Positions 1 through 10,900 of a stretch of 25,155 nt of DNA are shown here, piece after piece. The stretch's first letter is position 1. The number at the start of each line of letters is the position of its first letter. The position numbers and the translations under genes were made by a program. Source of the DNA: Lojkania enalia (taxonomy: Eukaryota; Ascomycota; Dothideomycetes; Pleosporales). The DNA is taken from assembly GCA_010094045.1 (NCBI GenBank), contig ML986924.1, positions 1 through 25,155 on the forward strand, read 5' to 3'. The notes under the pieces were generated by a model that saw only the letters and a list, made by a program, of their open reading frames with translations, did no database searches and was not told where the DNA came from.

Positions 1-1330
1 CTTATCTAATATTTCCTAAACTTCTTCTAGCTATCTTTTTATATATTCCTACGTTACTATAAATTGTATTTTCTTCTAAGGCTAATATCCTATAGCTTTT
101 TTAAGTTGCCGGTATATTTAACACTCGTCTTTATTATAGAAGAACTAATATAAGGTTCCGTATTCTATAGTTGCGGTTAGTTTTTCTTTACCTACTTCTT
201 ACGGTTTATCTTCTATAGGCCAGTTTTTCTTTTCTTTCTTTTTACTTTAACATTCCTTTACTATATATCCTAGTTTTTAACAATTATAATACTTAATATC
301 TTTTTTCTAAGTCTTCTTTTCCTAAGTCGCCTATAACTTAGGCTTCTTTTCTCTAGTAGCGCTCAGATCTATAGGTCCGCCCGCGTTAGTAGCCCTTATT
401 AAAAAGCGTGCTCTTTAATAGTACGCTTATCTTTCCTTATTTTTAAACTAGTATAGTTTGTTATTAATTCTTTTTACTAGTTAGAAGTATAATGCTAGGT
501 CCTGCGGTTACTCTATATATATTATTACTCTTCTTATTTCTATTTTTAATCCTCTGCGGAACTTTACTATTATACTATAATTATCCTATACAACTTTATT
601 CGAGAGCTATTAAAAGCTCGATATATATAAGGTAATAGATTCTAGTTAAACTAGGTTATAGAGTCTATCTTCTGCTACTTATACTTCGTTAATATCTCTA
701 AACGCTGGTTCGAGTTTCTATTAGAAATATACTAGGCTTATAAATATTACTTTAGTTTCACTCTTCTAGTATTCCTCTGCGTGGTTCTTAAAATCTATTA
801 GGAAGGACTGGAACTAGTTAAGTAGTTTACCTGTTAAGTATACTCCTATAAATAGTACTTTCTCATTCTTATATTAGATAATATCGAGGTTAGTATTAAT
901 GTGGATCCTTACTACTACTAGGAATCTTTTAAACTTGGACCTAGTTCTGTCGAATTTATCAAGTAGTACTAGTTTAATTCGTTGTTAGTAATATATCGTT
1001 AGTAGTACTCTTTTAACTTATTCGAGTTTTTAGATAATTCCTATAAGTTCTATCCCTTATTTACTATTAACTATTTCTTATATTCCTTTAAAACTTTCGA
1101 GAAGGCTATCCTAAGTCTCTTTTAGGCTTCTTATCTATTTGTCTACTAGAACTAGCTGTTCCTATTATTACGCTAATTTATTCTATATTCTTATAAATGT
1201 AGTTATTATACCTACCTCTGAAGAGGTAGCTTTACTAGCTAATCCCGATATTCTACTTATATAAGTTTCCTATGTTACTTACCAAAGGTATCTCTTTCCT
1301 TATAATTAGAGTAGTCTAACTGGTCTCACT
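1..1330 (-). pseudogene. gag: gag pseudogene of element C (capsid and CCHC zinc knuckle)
   Basis: This is the structural Gag polyprotein of a Ty3/gypsy element, which forms the virus-like particle and binds the RNA. Read leftward, 780-960 encodes a typical retrotransposon capsid region (KFDRTRSKFKRFLV, then VLFIGVYLTGKLL, with a stop where the family has Trp). The same frame runs on through about 420-780 (e.g. VAEDRLYNLV) with stops only at expected Gln/Trp sites. A CX2CX4HX4C knuckle lies at 250-291: the first Cys and the His are now Tyr (TGC and CAC to TAT), the other two Cys survive. After it come a Lys-rich stretch and a C-terminal motif at about 90-150 resembling the conserved tail of fungal gypsy Gag proteins. 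The start codon is not identifiable, so the right boundary is approximate. No frameshift was noticed. Confidence 0.82.
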
Positions 1331-1358
1331 TCTTCTAGCCTTACGAGGGTAGTTAAAG

Positions 1359-1632
1359 TGTAACGGCTTCTTATTAGCTAGGTGTAGGATAGAGTAATAA
1401 CTAAGAGTAATTACGTGCTGCGGGGGATTATTCTTATAAACTTGTAATAGAAGTATACAAGTAGAGTATATAAAGGATATTTAAGTTAACTATAAAGAGT
1501 TATAAAGATTAGAGCTATAAGGTTGTTAAATATAATTTAGTTCCCTTATTATTTTCTTGCTCAGTTACTCAGTCAACTAAGCTACTAAGTATACTTAGTT
1601 GCTTAGTTAGCTGAGCTACTAAGCGTATTATA
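1359..1632 (-). repeat. LTR of element C (274 bp)
   Basis: The left boundary TGTAACGG at 1359-1366 is, on the minus strand, the LTR end CCGTTACA, and gag begins beyond it. The right boundary is set at 1632, where the minus strand reads TATAATACGC, the expected RIP product of TGTAATACGC; this matches the TGTAAT start inferred for the LTR of element B. The minus strand holds a TATA-like CTTTATATACTC around 1465-1478 and a C-rich AATCCCCC near 1421-1428. Only one LTR is in the window, so the right end rests on terminal similarity, the start of A-like sequence and a length close to the 279 bases of the B LTR. Confidence 0.68.
1568..1615. repeat. 48-bp imperfect palindrome of ACTAAG units in the LTR of element C
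   Basis: The two 24-base arms meet at the perfect core AAGTATACTT (1587-1596) and pair with three mismatches. Both arms are built from a repeated 8-base theme, (C/T)NACTAAG on one side and CTTAGTNG on the other. A further ACTAAG follows at 1618-1623. The position is the upstream (U3) end of the LTR, where enhancer-like elements are expected. CA and TG dinucleotides survive here, unlike in most of the window. Function is not known; a cruciform or a paired protein-binding site are both possible. Confidence 0.75.
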
Positions 1633-1799
1633 TACCTTATACTAGCCTTATTCTTCTAGCTATATAGAGTTCTAGATCTTAATTAGGTCTAGTACGGAGG
1701 TTCCTATAAGGATACCTATAATATAAAGATACCTTTTACTATTTTCTAGTAAATATATTAAAAGCTTATAAGAAGTCTACTTCTACTTATTAAAATTTT

Positions 1800-2090
1800 A
1801 TAGCTACTAAAAAAGAGGAGATTTATTATTTTAAAGAATCTGCGTATTACTATTAAATAGTTTTTTCTTATCTAAAGTATATTAAAAAGTATATCTATTT
1901 TCTAGAGAAGTACAGTTTAGATTTTAGAAAATAAGAGGTAAAATTAATAGAAGAGTAGGAGAAGTTAAAAGAAGAGGAGAGGAGGTCTATTAGGTCTAAA
2001 GTATCTTCTACTACTACTCTAAATTCTATATAAGAGACTTTTTTTATATTACTACTACTATTACTTTCTAACTAAACTTTACTTAATAAT
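1800..2090 (+). pseudogene. Convergent Lys/Glu-rich reading frame downstream of pol in A1
   Basis: I do not recognise this protein. On the plus strand, opposite to gag-pol, a frame beginning at ATA (1800; ATG before RIP) gives a hydrophilic, probably coiled-coil product: TKKEEIYYFKESAYYY near the start, then KKYIYFLEKYSLD, then a very acidic/basic segment around 1955-1990 (EEXEKLKEEERRS). Stops sit only where CAA/CAG is the likely ancestor. A2 has the same frame at 18847 with no insertion or deletion over this part. It probably continues past 2090 as a Ser/Thr/Leu/Pro-rich tail, but there it overlaps the end of the minus-strand chromodomain and the reading is ambiguous. It could be an accessory antisense gene of the element, or only the purine-rich strand of a 3' region. 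Confidence 0.45.
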
Positions 2091-5000
2091 CTATTATTCT
2101 AGCCTTCTAGTAAAACTCCTTTAGCTTTATAGTATAGTTAGTTAAGTTCTATACTAGTTTCTATAAACTTTCCTCTTATAAGTATCTTTTCTAATTTACT
2201 AGATACTTCTACTAATATTTAAACTGCTTTCTTACTAGTATATATTCTACTTTATATTTCTATTCTAGTTCTATATTAATAGTTTCTTATAGTAGTATAT
2301 TATCTAATACTAGTTCTAGTTTTAACTTATAAAATATTAGGTGTATTTTTATATTACTTAGTAGCTTTAGTTTAAAATTTATAGGTCCGATCTATTCTTT
2401 AATTAGAAATAGTTCTATTTTCTTATAATCTAACTTTTTTATAGATCTCTTAGTCTTTAAGTTTTTTATTAATAGGAAAATTTTACCCCTTTTTTTAAAG
2501 GTTAGTCCCTTAATCCTTAACTTATTAGCCTATTCTACTATTCTAAAATTTCTTAACTAGATCTTTTCCTTAAGTTAATTATAAACTTCTTTTATTTCTT
2601 TAACTTTCTAGTCTACTAGTATAACTAGAAATTTCTTTTTATTCTATTTCTAATATATAATAACTTTCTATCTATAGTTAGCTTTAAAGAATATAATTCT
2701 TATAATACTCTAGATTATTCTATTATAGGCTATTTATACTATAGATAATAGTTTAACATAATTATCTTATTATTTATTAATATATATCCTTAAATATATT
2801 TCTAAATTCTAGTTAACTTATTCTATTTAGCCGTCTATTTATAGATAGAAATTAGTAGATATCTATTATTAGATTTCTATCTTTTCTATCTATCCTTACT
2901 AGTACTTAGATATAAATAACTTATTTCTATTTAAGATAATATACTTTAGAACTCTATACTCTATAAATACTATATATAATAACTTATATACTAGTTTAGG
3001 TACTATTATTATTTCTAATACTAGTCTAAAATATATATAATTTATTAGCTAATCTACTATATTTATAATTATATTATATTTTTTAACCCTAATTTTATTA
3101 ATTCTAGTAGTTTAGTTATAAAATTAATTATAATCTATTCTTATAGTCTTTTAAATACTTTTAATAGCTATAAGAATTTATAAAATTTATATCTTATAAC
3201 TTTATTCTTCCTATATTCTAAGTACTTATAGAGTATATTTTATACTTCTCTTCTTATATTAGTAAGAGTAAAACTCTTCTTTAGCTTTTACTCTATTTCT
3301 ACTACTCCTAAATATCTCTATTCTAGTAATTTATATAATTCTTTTATTATCTACTATTATATATATAAATATATATATAGTTATTTTTAAGTTGCGTTTT
3401 TAATTACTTTTACTTTTTTACTACTTATTAGATATTATTCTACTATCTATATATTCTTTAGCTTCTACTACTAAGTTTACTCTAATATAGTTAGTTTTAT
3501 AATTTAGGTAACTTATAGATAATTATATATAAGAGATTTATCTAATTTCTTTTTTAGGATTGTATTTCTTTTATATTTTTTCTTAGTTATATAGTTAGTT
3601 CTACAATTTAGCGCGTTTATAGCTATATTTTCTAATTCTTTCTAGTATATTATTTTAAAGTTATAGTCTACTAGTTATTCTATCTATTAGATTTATCTTT
3701 TTATAAGTTCTTTTATTATTATAAAGTATATAAGGTTTTTATAATCTATCTAAACTTCAAATAGATATTTAATTCCAACTAAATATACTCACTATTCTCT
3801 TAATACTTTAACTATTACTAATAGTTCCTAATTATATATATTATAGTTAAGTTCTTCTAGTTTTATTTTCCTAGAAAAGTAGGCTTATAGCCTCTACTTT
3901 CTATCTTTATTTTACTAACTTAAGTAAACGCCTATTATTTTATCTAAAGTATTAGTTTCTACTTAGAATTACTTTTCTAGGTTTAGTATCTTTAGTATTA
4001 ATACTAAGGTAAAGTAGGCTTTTAGTTTTTTAAAAGCTTTTTACTATACTTTCTACTATTTAAACCTCTTTTCTTTTTTAGTAATCTCTATTAAGAGTAC
4101 TATTACTCTAGAGTACCTACTTATAAATTTTCTATAGAAATTCGCGAAGCTTAAAAAGGATTAAATTTATTTGACTAAAATAAGTACTAGCTATTCTAGT
4201 ATTATTTTAATCTTTTCTTATTCTATCTTAATACTATTTCTAGATATTTAGAACCCTAAGAACCTTATTCCTATTTTATAAAACTTGTATTTCTTTAGAG
4301 CTATAAGTAATTTATACTTCTATAGTTTTACTAATACTTTTCTAATATATTCCTTATACTCGTTTAGCAATCTATCTATATAGACTAAAATATTATCTAG
4401 ATATACTGTTATAAATACGTCTAAATATTTCCTTAATATATTATTTATAATTACTTAGAAGATTACTAGTATATTTATAAGTTTAAATAGTATTATTAGA
4501 TATTTAAAGAAACTTTCTCTTATCTTAAATACCGTTTTCTATTCGTAGCCCTCCTTTATTTAAATTCGGTAGTATCCCTCTCTTATATTAAATTTTATAA
4601 ACTACTTAGCTCCTTATAACTAACTTATAAGTTTTATTATTCTAAGTAATAGATATCTATTTTTCTTAGTTATATTATTTAGTTATCTATAGTCTATATA
4701 TAACTTTAGTTTACCGTTCTTTTTTAGTATAAATAGTATTAGTAAGACTATTTTACTTTAACTTAGTTATATATACCTTCTTACTAAATTCTTTTAAATA
4801 TACTTTTTAAGTTCCTCTCTCTATTCTTAATTTAAATTATATATTAGACTAGGTTTTAGTTTCTTTTTATTCTTAATAATAATCTTATAATTATATTTCT
4901 TATATTTAGGTAATCCTCTATTCTCTACTTCTTTATATAGCTCTATAAATTTACTATAATCCTCTTAGGTTTTTTAAAATATACTATTATTCTATAGTTT

Positions 5001-6000
5001 CTTATATACTTTTTAAACTATAATAATACCTAGTATCTATTTTATTTTCTTAAGATATCTAACTATTATAGCTATTAATACTCTTTATATTAATTATAAA
5101 CCCGAAAGATACTTTATCTTATATTATTCTACTACCTACTCTATTTTAATACAGCTCTATAACCTATAAACTATTCTTTACTACTAATCTACTCTAAGAT
5201 TATATTTAATTAGCTAGTCTATACCTAGTAATATATTAAATTTTCCTAGGTTTATAATATTAATACTTCTTATATTAGTATATTCTATAATATTAAGTAC
5301 TTACTTCTTAGTTTCTATTAGTATAACTTTTCTACTATAGTCTATTAGCTTATTATCTACTAGATATATTATATAAGGTACTACTTTTTCCCTCTACTCT
5401 ATATTATTCTTATAAACTTATTATACTAATATAAACGTATCTAAAGCTCTATTATTAAATAGTATTTTAAGCTTCCTTCTATTAAACTCTATTTAGAGTA
5501 CTATATATAAAGGTATTATACTAGTTACCCTTCTAATAGCTTTCCTATCTAGTTTCTTAGTATAGCTATCGCCTTAGAGGCTACTTAGTTTTTTAACTAA
5601 GATAGGAAAAACTCTACCTTTTCCTTCTTCTCTCTATATAGTAGATATCTATCTATATTATATCTTATCTATAGTTCTTAGATATAAGTAGCCTTTACTT
5701 ATTTATTATATATCTTATACTTCTAATCTAAAAAATACTATTACTATTTAATTAGTTAGTAATCTTTATTTAATGCTTACTATTTAAGTACTCTAAATAT
5801 ATTTTAGTAGTACTAGTATCTAATTATATATTATTTCTAGTTTAAAGCTTTATATTTCTCTAAATATATATTATTTTTAGAACGTTCTTTCTTTTTAGAT
5901 ATATTTACTCCTATTATCTTATAAACTATAATATTAAGTTATCCTCTAATATTTTCCTATATTTCTTTTACTTCTAAAACTACTTTTTTAGCTTTTTAGC
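2090..6000 (-). pseudogene. pol: pol pseudogene of element A1 (PR-RT-RNase H-IN-chromodomain)
   Basis: Read leftward, the domains come in Ty3/gypsy order. The protease motif (D-S-G-A before RIP, now NNRA, then LDTF) is at 5445-5456, followed near 5200-5240 by an LLGIDXL motif typical just after the protease. RT has VYLDNILV at 4385-4414 (LDD with Asp to Asn) and the thumb FANFYRKFI about 4105-4150. RNase H shows VETNTLDKIIG (TDASD in the family) near 3955 and YFSRKIKLEELNYN near 3860. Integrase has YNIIINIVD near 3060, the second catalytic Asp in the LNRNKLF region, and DGXIEXVNX at 2809-2835 carrying the catalytic Glu. IGPINFKL at about 2365-2390 is the usual C-terminal linker, and a chromodomain (KYKVEYIL, then YLVNXKRY) occupies about 2110-2300. 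Element B separates it from gag. Confidence 0.88.
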
Positions 6001-6137
6001 TTCTATAACAATTTTACTAAACTAGTATAGATATTTAACTTTAAGGTAAATTAAACTTCTATAAATTTAATAATACCCGTTTTATATATAATCTTCTATT
6101 TTATTTTAAAATAGTAAGATTCTTAATAATAATTATA

Positions 6138-6142
6138 TATCT
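6138..6142 (+). repeat. Target site duplication of element B, left copy (TATCT)
   Basis: TATCT directly precedes the 5' LTR and is repeated exactly after the 3' LTR at 13333-13337. The unfilled site in A2 reads TATTT at 23157-23161. Five bases is the usual Ty3/gypsy duplication length. Confidence 0.9.
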
Positions 6143-6421
6143 TATAATAATGCAAAGAAATTATTCTATAAAAAGCTCTATATATAATCTTATCTTAAAG
6201 CTTTTTACTTATCTTATTCTACCCTTAGCTCTACCTCTTTTCCCTTCTATATATAGTTATATACTCCCTTATAAGTAGTTTAGTAGTTCTTCTATATCCT
6301 TTTATATAAGGCCTATAGATATTAATAGAATTCCTAGCTCCTTAAACTCTTATATACTCCTATATACCTTTAAGTAGATTTATACTATATTTAGACTTAT
6401 TATCTTACCTATACTATTATA
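6143..6421 (+). repeat. 5' LTR of element B (279 bp)
   Basis: It starts TATAATAATG (TGTAATAATG before RIP) and ends CTATTATA, where the un-RIPed relative at 24971 shows CCGTTACA. It aligns without gaps to the 3' LTR and, over its last 185 bases, to the reverse complement of 24971-25155. In that stretch there are 44 differences, 42 of them C to T or G to A in this copy. A TATA-like TCTATATATAAT lies at 6177-6188. Confidence 0.95.
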
Positions 6422-7090
6422 TTATATAGAAGAATTTAATACTACTAGTAATAGCCTCTATAATAATATTATATTAATTATTTATTTAACTATATCTAAA
6501 TTTAAAATATATTTAATATAGTTTAGATTATAATACTTATATACTATTATATTAAATTATTTAGTTATTTAGATAGAATCTTAGAAACCTTCTATTAACT
6601 AAAGCCTTTAAGTTTAGAACTTCCTATCTCCTATAATTAGGATTGCCTTTAGAAAAACCGCGTAGAGTACACCTAGGTAGAAACTTAGAGACTACTAATA
6701 ACCTATTAGAATTCGAGATAACTATTAATATCTAACTATAATTTACCTTCTAATTCCTATACTAGAATTAATATACGCGTAAATTATAGTAAGAATAAAC
6801 TTCTATCTATATATATAGAACAACTATTACCTCTTATAGAGGGCCCTATAATAGGCGGACCCCTCTTTATAAAGCCTATAATAAAGAACCTATTTAATTT
6901 AGAGGGAAATTAGAGTAAACTAACTCTTAAAGAATAAATTATAATTTTATAAGAGAAGATTATATACTTAATATAATAGAGAATTATTAGTCCTAATTAA
7001 CTTCTAAACTACTAAATTAGAACTAATAATATATTAAGAAACTTTTATAACTCCTCTAGTAAGAAATCTTTTAGCTACCTTTAAGCCCTT
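6422..7090 (+). other. 5' leader of element B and possible start of gag
   Basis: This 670-base stretch between LTR and recognisable gag holds no protein I can identify. No canonical primer-binding site (TGG...) follows the LTR: the first bases read TTATATAGAAG, and RIP would have destroyed a TGG. Around 6839-6900 one frame reads EGPIIGGPLFIKP, plausible as the N-terminal end of Gag but not diagnostic. Confidence 0.45.
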
Positions 7091-7900
7091 TTAAGCCTAT
7101 CTTACTAAACATACGTTTAAGATTAAAAGCTTTATAGATAGTAGTAAACCTATATTTAAATAATAGTAAGCTTTAATTTTAGACCAACTTAAAATTAATA
7201 TAGATTACTATTTAATAGAGTATATATATATAGTATTAGTATAAGAATATACTTCTAGTACTATAAAAGGGTATCTAGAGCTAAAATACCTAGCTAAATT
7301 AGACTAGTATTAGTTTAAGAATATTAAAGAAATAATTTTACTTCTACAATTATATTTTATTATAGATAATAAAGAGATAGAGATATAATAGACGTTTTAG
7401 GTTTTAAAAATAAATAAGAGAGAAGTATTCTTAACTTTTAAAGCTCGCTTTATTAGTATAACTATTAGAGGATCTGTATCCTAATCTAAGTAGTTCTTCT
7501 ACTTATAAGATAAGATTCTCCCCAGCCTAAAAATACTAAATTTTAGCTTTAAATTTATATAGAAAGACTCCTTTAATATTATAGTTGTCTACTTAACAGC
7601 CTATAATATAGAAAGAAGAAGCGTTTCTAGCCTCTTAAAACGAACTATTAGCCTATAGATTGTAGCTAAAGTAAATTTAGATTAGTACCGGAAGATTTCT
7701 AAGAGTTTATTTAAAATAACCTATAATCTAATACTACCCTAATCTACTCTAGTATTAATATCTTATTCTACTATAATTACTTTTTAATAACCTAGTAAAA
7801 CTTCTATACCTAAAAGGTATATAACTCTAGATAATTACTATAATTATAGTAAACTAGAATACTTTACAAATAAATATATAGTCTTTAAAATATAAGAGAT
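7090..7900 (+). pseudogene. gag: gag pseudogene of element B
   Basis: This is the Gag of a fungal Ty3/gypsy element, the capsid and RNA-binding protein. About 7120-7390 reads as the N-terminal part of the capsid domain: QLKIN-type core (LKINIDYY), YTSSTIKGYLELKYLAK, then FKNIKEIILLLQLYF. About 7390-7700 continues with FKARFISI and FYL-DKI segments typical of the family. A CX2CX4HX4C zinc knuckle lies at 7836-7877, where the ligands have become Tyr (TGC/TGT/CAC to TAC/TAT) but the spacing and the residues between (YN, SKLE, FTNK) are intact. Stops occur where Gln or Trp is expected. The start codon cannot be fixed; the boundary is approximate. Confidence 0.85.
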
Positions 7901-7999
7901 AGAGGTTAAATAAGAGAAGATTAAAAAAGAAGAGTTCTTAAACGTAAATAAGTACTACCTAGATAGTTCTTAGGTGGGAAATAGAAATACTTAAGAAAA

Positions 8000-10900
8000 C
8001 TCTCTATTTTAGGTTTAAGTAAGTATAACTTATTAAACATCGATTTATTATATTTATTTAGAGGAAAGTACTTCTAAATTCCTACTATTCTATATTTAAA
8101 AGGCGTTAGTATATAACTAAACGCTTTTATTGATATTAGTACCTAAAGCTTCCTATTCTTTAATTTTATAGTAGTTAGATTACTCTCCTAAACTCTATAT
8201 ATATTAATATAGTATTTACCCTTTAAAATTACTATTAAAGGTTTTTAGGACTAAATTTAAATTCTAGTTAATTAGTATATCTACTTATACCTGCGAATTA
8301 ATAGAAGAACTATCTAAAACTATCTATTTATTATTATAAATCTAAATATTTAGGATTATAGTATTAGTATTAAATAGTTATATTATTTTCAACTCTAGCT
8401 AGATATAGATAAAAATTAGATTATATAGCCTTCTAAATATCCTACTATTTATAATTCTTTACCTCCTCTTCTTATATAATTAATTTAGCTAGTATATAAT
8501 AAGAAGGTAGAACTAGATATTTAGTAATACAACGCTTTATAGAAAAAGAACTAGTATTAGTAGTTTTATAGTCTAACTATCTATTATATTAAGGGTCTAT
8601 TAAAACTGCTAAAACTATATTAGTCTCTTATAGCTTATAGTTTAAATAAGTTTAGAACTCTTATACACCTATATATAATAAAGTCTAAACCTAATCTAAA
8701 GAAAGTCTATTCTCCTATTATTACTCTTATTTTAGCTAATACTTTCTACTTTAATATAAAGAGAAAAGAGAACGAGTTTTTCTCTATATTTCTATATAAA
8801 ATCGAGTAGCTAATTAAAGATAAATAAACCCTAGAGCTAGAAGATAAGGCTAAAAATAAAGTACTAGTAAATCTCTAATTACTATCTAAATACTATAAAT
8901 ATTAGAATATATTTAGTAAAACTATAGCTTATTAATTACTAGAATACTATTCTTATAATTATAAGATTATCCTTATAAAACTTCTTCCTAATAGTTACAG
9001 TCTATTATATAAGTAGAATATTAAGAAGCTGGAAGTAACTAAAAAGTATATTATAAATAATCTATAGTATAGGTATATTAAATAGAGTTAGAGCTCTTTT
9101 ATATCTCTAATTCTTTATATCTATAAACTTAATAGTAACCTATATATTTATATAGATTATTATAAACTTAATATTCTTATCTATAAGAATATATATCTAA
9201 TACTATATATAGATAAACTTCTATCTAAATCTTTTAAAATAGTAATCTTTACTAAGTTTAATATTTATATAGTTTTTAATAAGATTAGAATAGACTTTAG
9301 TTTTAAAGAATATACTATCTTTTAGACTTAATATAGAACTTATAAGTATAAAGCTCTATTTTTTAGATTATATAATAGTCTAGTAACGTACTAGTATTAT
9401 ATAAATAATATACTAATTAACTATCTAAATAACTTCTATATTACTTATTTAGATAATATTCTTATCTACTTAGAAGATAAGGTAATATATATTATCTATA
9501 TTAAGAAAGTTCTTAAAAGATTATATTAAGTAGAGTTATAAGTTAATATTAAGAAGAGTAAATTCTATATTACTTAAACTAAATACTTTAGCTATATTCT
9601 TTTAAATAAAGGTTTTAAGGTTAATCTAGAAAAGGTAGAAGTACTACGTAACTAGTAGTTACCTACTATTATAATAGGTGTAAAATCCTTCTTAGGTTTT
9701 ACTAGATTCTATTAATAGTTTATACCAGGATTCTCGTATATTATAAAGTTAATTATCATACTATAGAATTCTATAATTTTTTTTATATAGACTTTAAAAT
9801 ATAATACTACTTTTAAGAAATTAAAGTTAGCCCTATTAAGTATACCTATACTCTACTACTTTAACCCTATATTAGAAATAAAAATGGAAACTAACACCTC
9901 TAATAGAATAGTTGTAAGAGTACTATTATAGAAATATTCTAACAGAAAATAGTACCCTATAGCGTTCTATAGTAAAATTCTATCTAGTTCGGAACTGAAC
10001 TAGAAAATCTATAATAAGAAACTATTCGCAATTATTACTATATTTAAGTAATAGAGGGTTAAACTTACTTTTATAGCTATTAGAACTCTAGTATATACTA
10101 ATTATTATTTATTTAAATATTTTATAACTATAAAGGTACTTAATATTTATTAGGTTTATTAGACTAAGAAATTAGCTTAATATTAGTTCTAAATCGAGTA
10201 TACTTTAGATAAGAATAATACTAGAGTAAATATTTTTAACTATTATAAATAAAATATAAAAAACTTAAAAGTAGCTTAAACTAATAACTAGTTAAGAGTT
10301 CTATTTAAACTATATTAACTTTACCCCTAAATTAATACTAAATTAGTCTAGTTCTATATTATTTAAATAATAATTTAAGCGGCTATATTAAATATTATTA
10401 AAGGTTAAAAGTAAGTTATATTATTAGACTCTCTAGAGTTAATTAATATATTACTATAGAAAAACTAAGCCTCCTTTATATAGGAATATACCTTCTTACC
10501 CTATAAGTATTAGATAGAGAATAGACTACTCTTCTATAATAATTACTTATATATTCTATTAGATTTAGGCTTTTATATATAACTTATATAAGAGGCTTAT
10601 AATTAAGTATCTTTTATATACCTAAACGCTACTAAAACCTATTAGTTATTATTCTAAAAGTATTACTAAAAGGGTATAAAAGTTACTTATAAATAATATA
10701 TATAGAATTATATTTTATACTATAAAGTTTATTTAATATAAACCTAAACCTTAGGTTTTATCTATCTACTTTCTATACTAAATCGACTAATATAATATTT
10801 ATATATTAACTTTAAAGATTTTTCTATAGATAAGTCTAGATATAATTAGATTATAGTAGTAATTAATCGCCTATCTAAATAAGTAATATCTATTCTCTAC

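Larger units (their letters stand above)
1..1632 (-). mobile_element. Element C: partial Ty3/gypsy LTR retrotransposon (5' LTR and gag)
   Basis: The element reads on the minus strand, so its 5' LTR is on the right (1359-1632) and gag follows leftward; pol would lie beyond the left edge of the window. The LTR ends on the minus strand in CCGTTACA and probably began TGTAAT. It appears to sit in the 3' end of element A1: bases from about 1641 resemble A2 from about 18706 (with gaps), and from about 1727 the match is clear. The candidate 5-base target duplication on this side is 1633-1637 (TACCT); its partner is off-window, so the insertion cannot be proved here. RIP is lighter than in A and B. 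Confidence 0.8.

Noticed and set aside
1568..1615. Transcription terminator or DNA transposon end
   Set aside because: The palindrome lies inside the LTR of element C with no adjoining T run suited to a terminator, and no second inverted copy or target duplication of its own.
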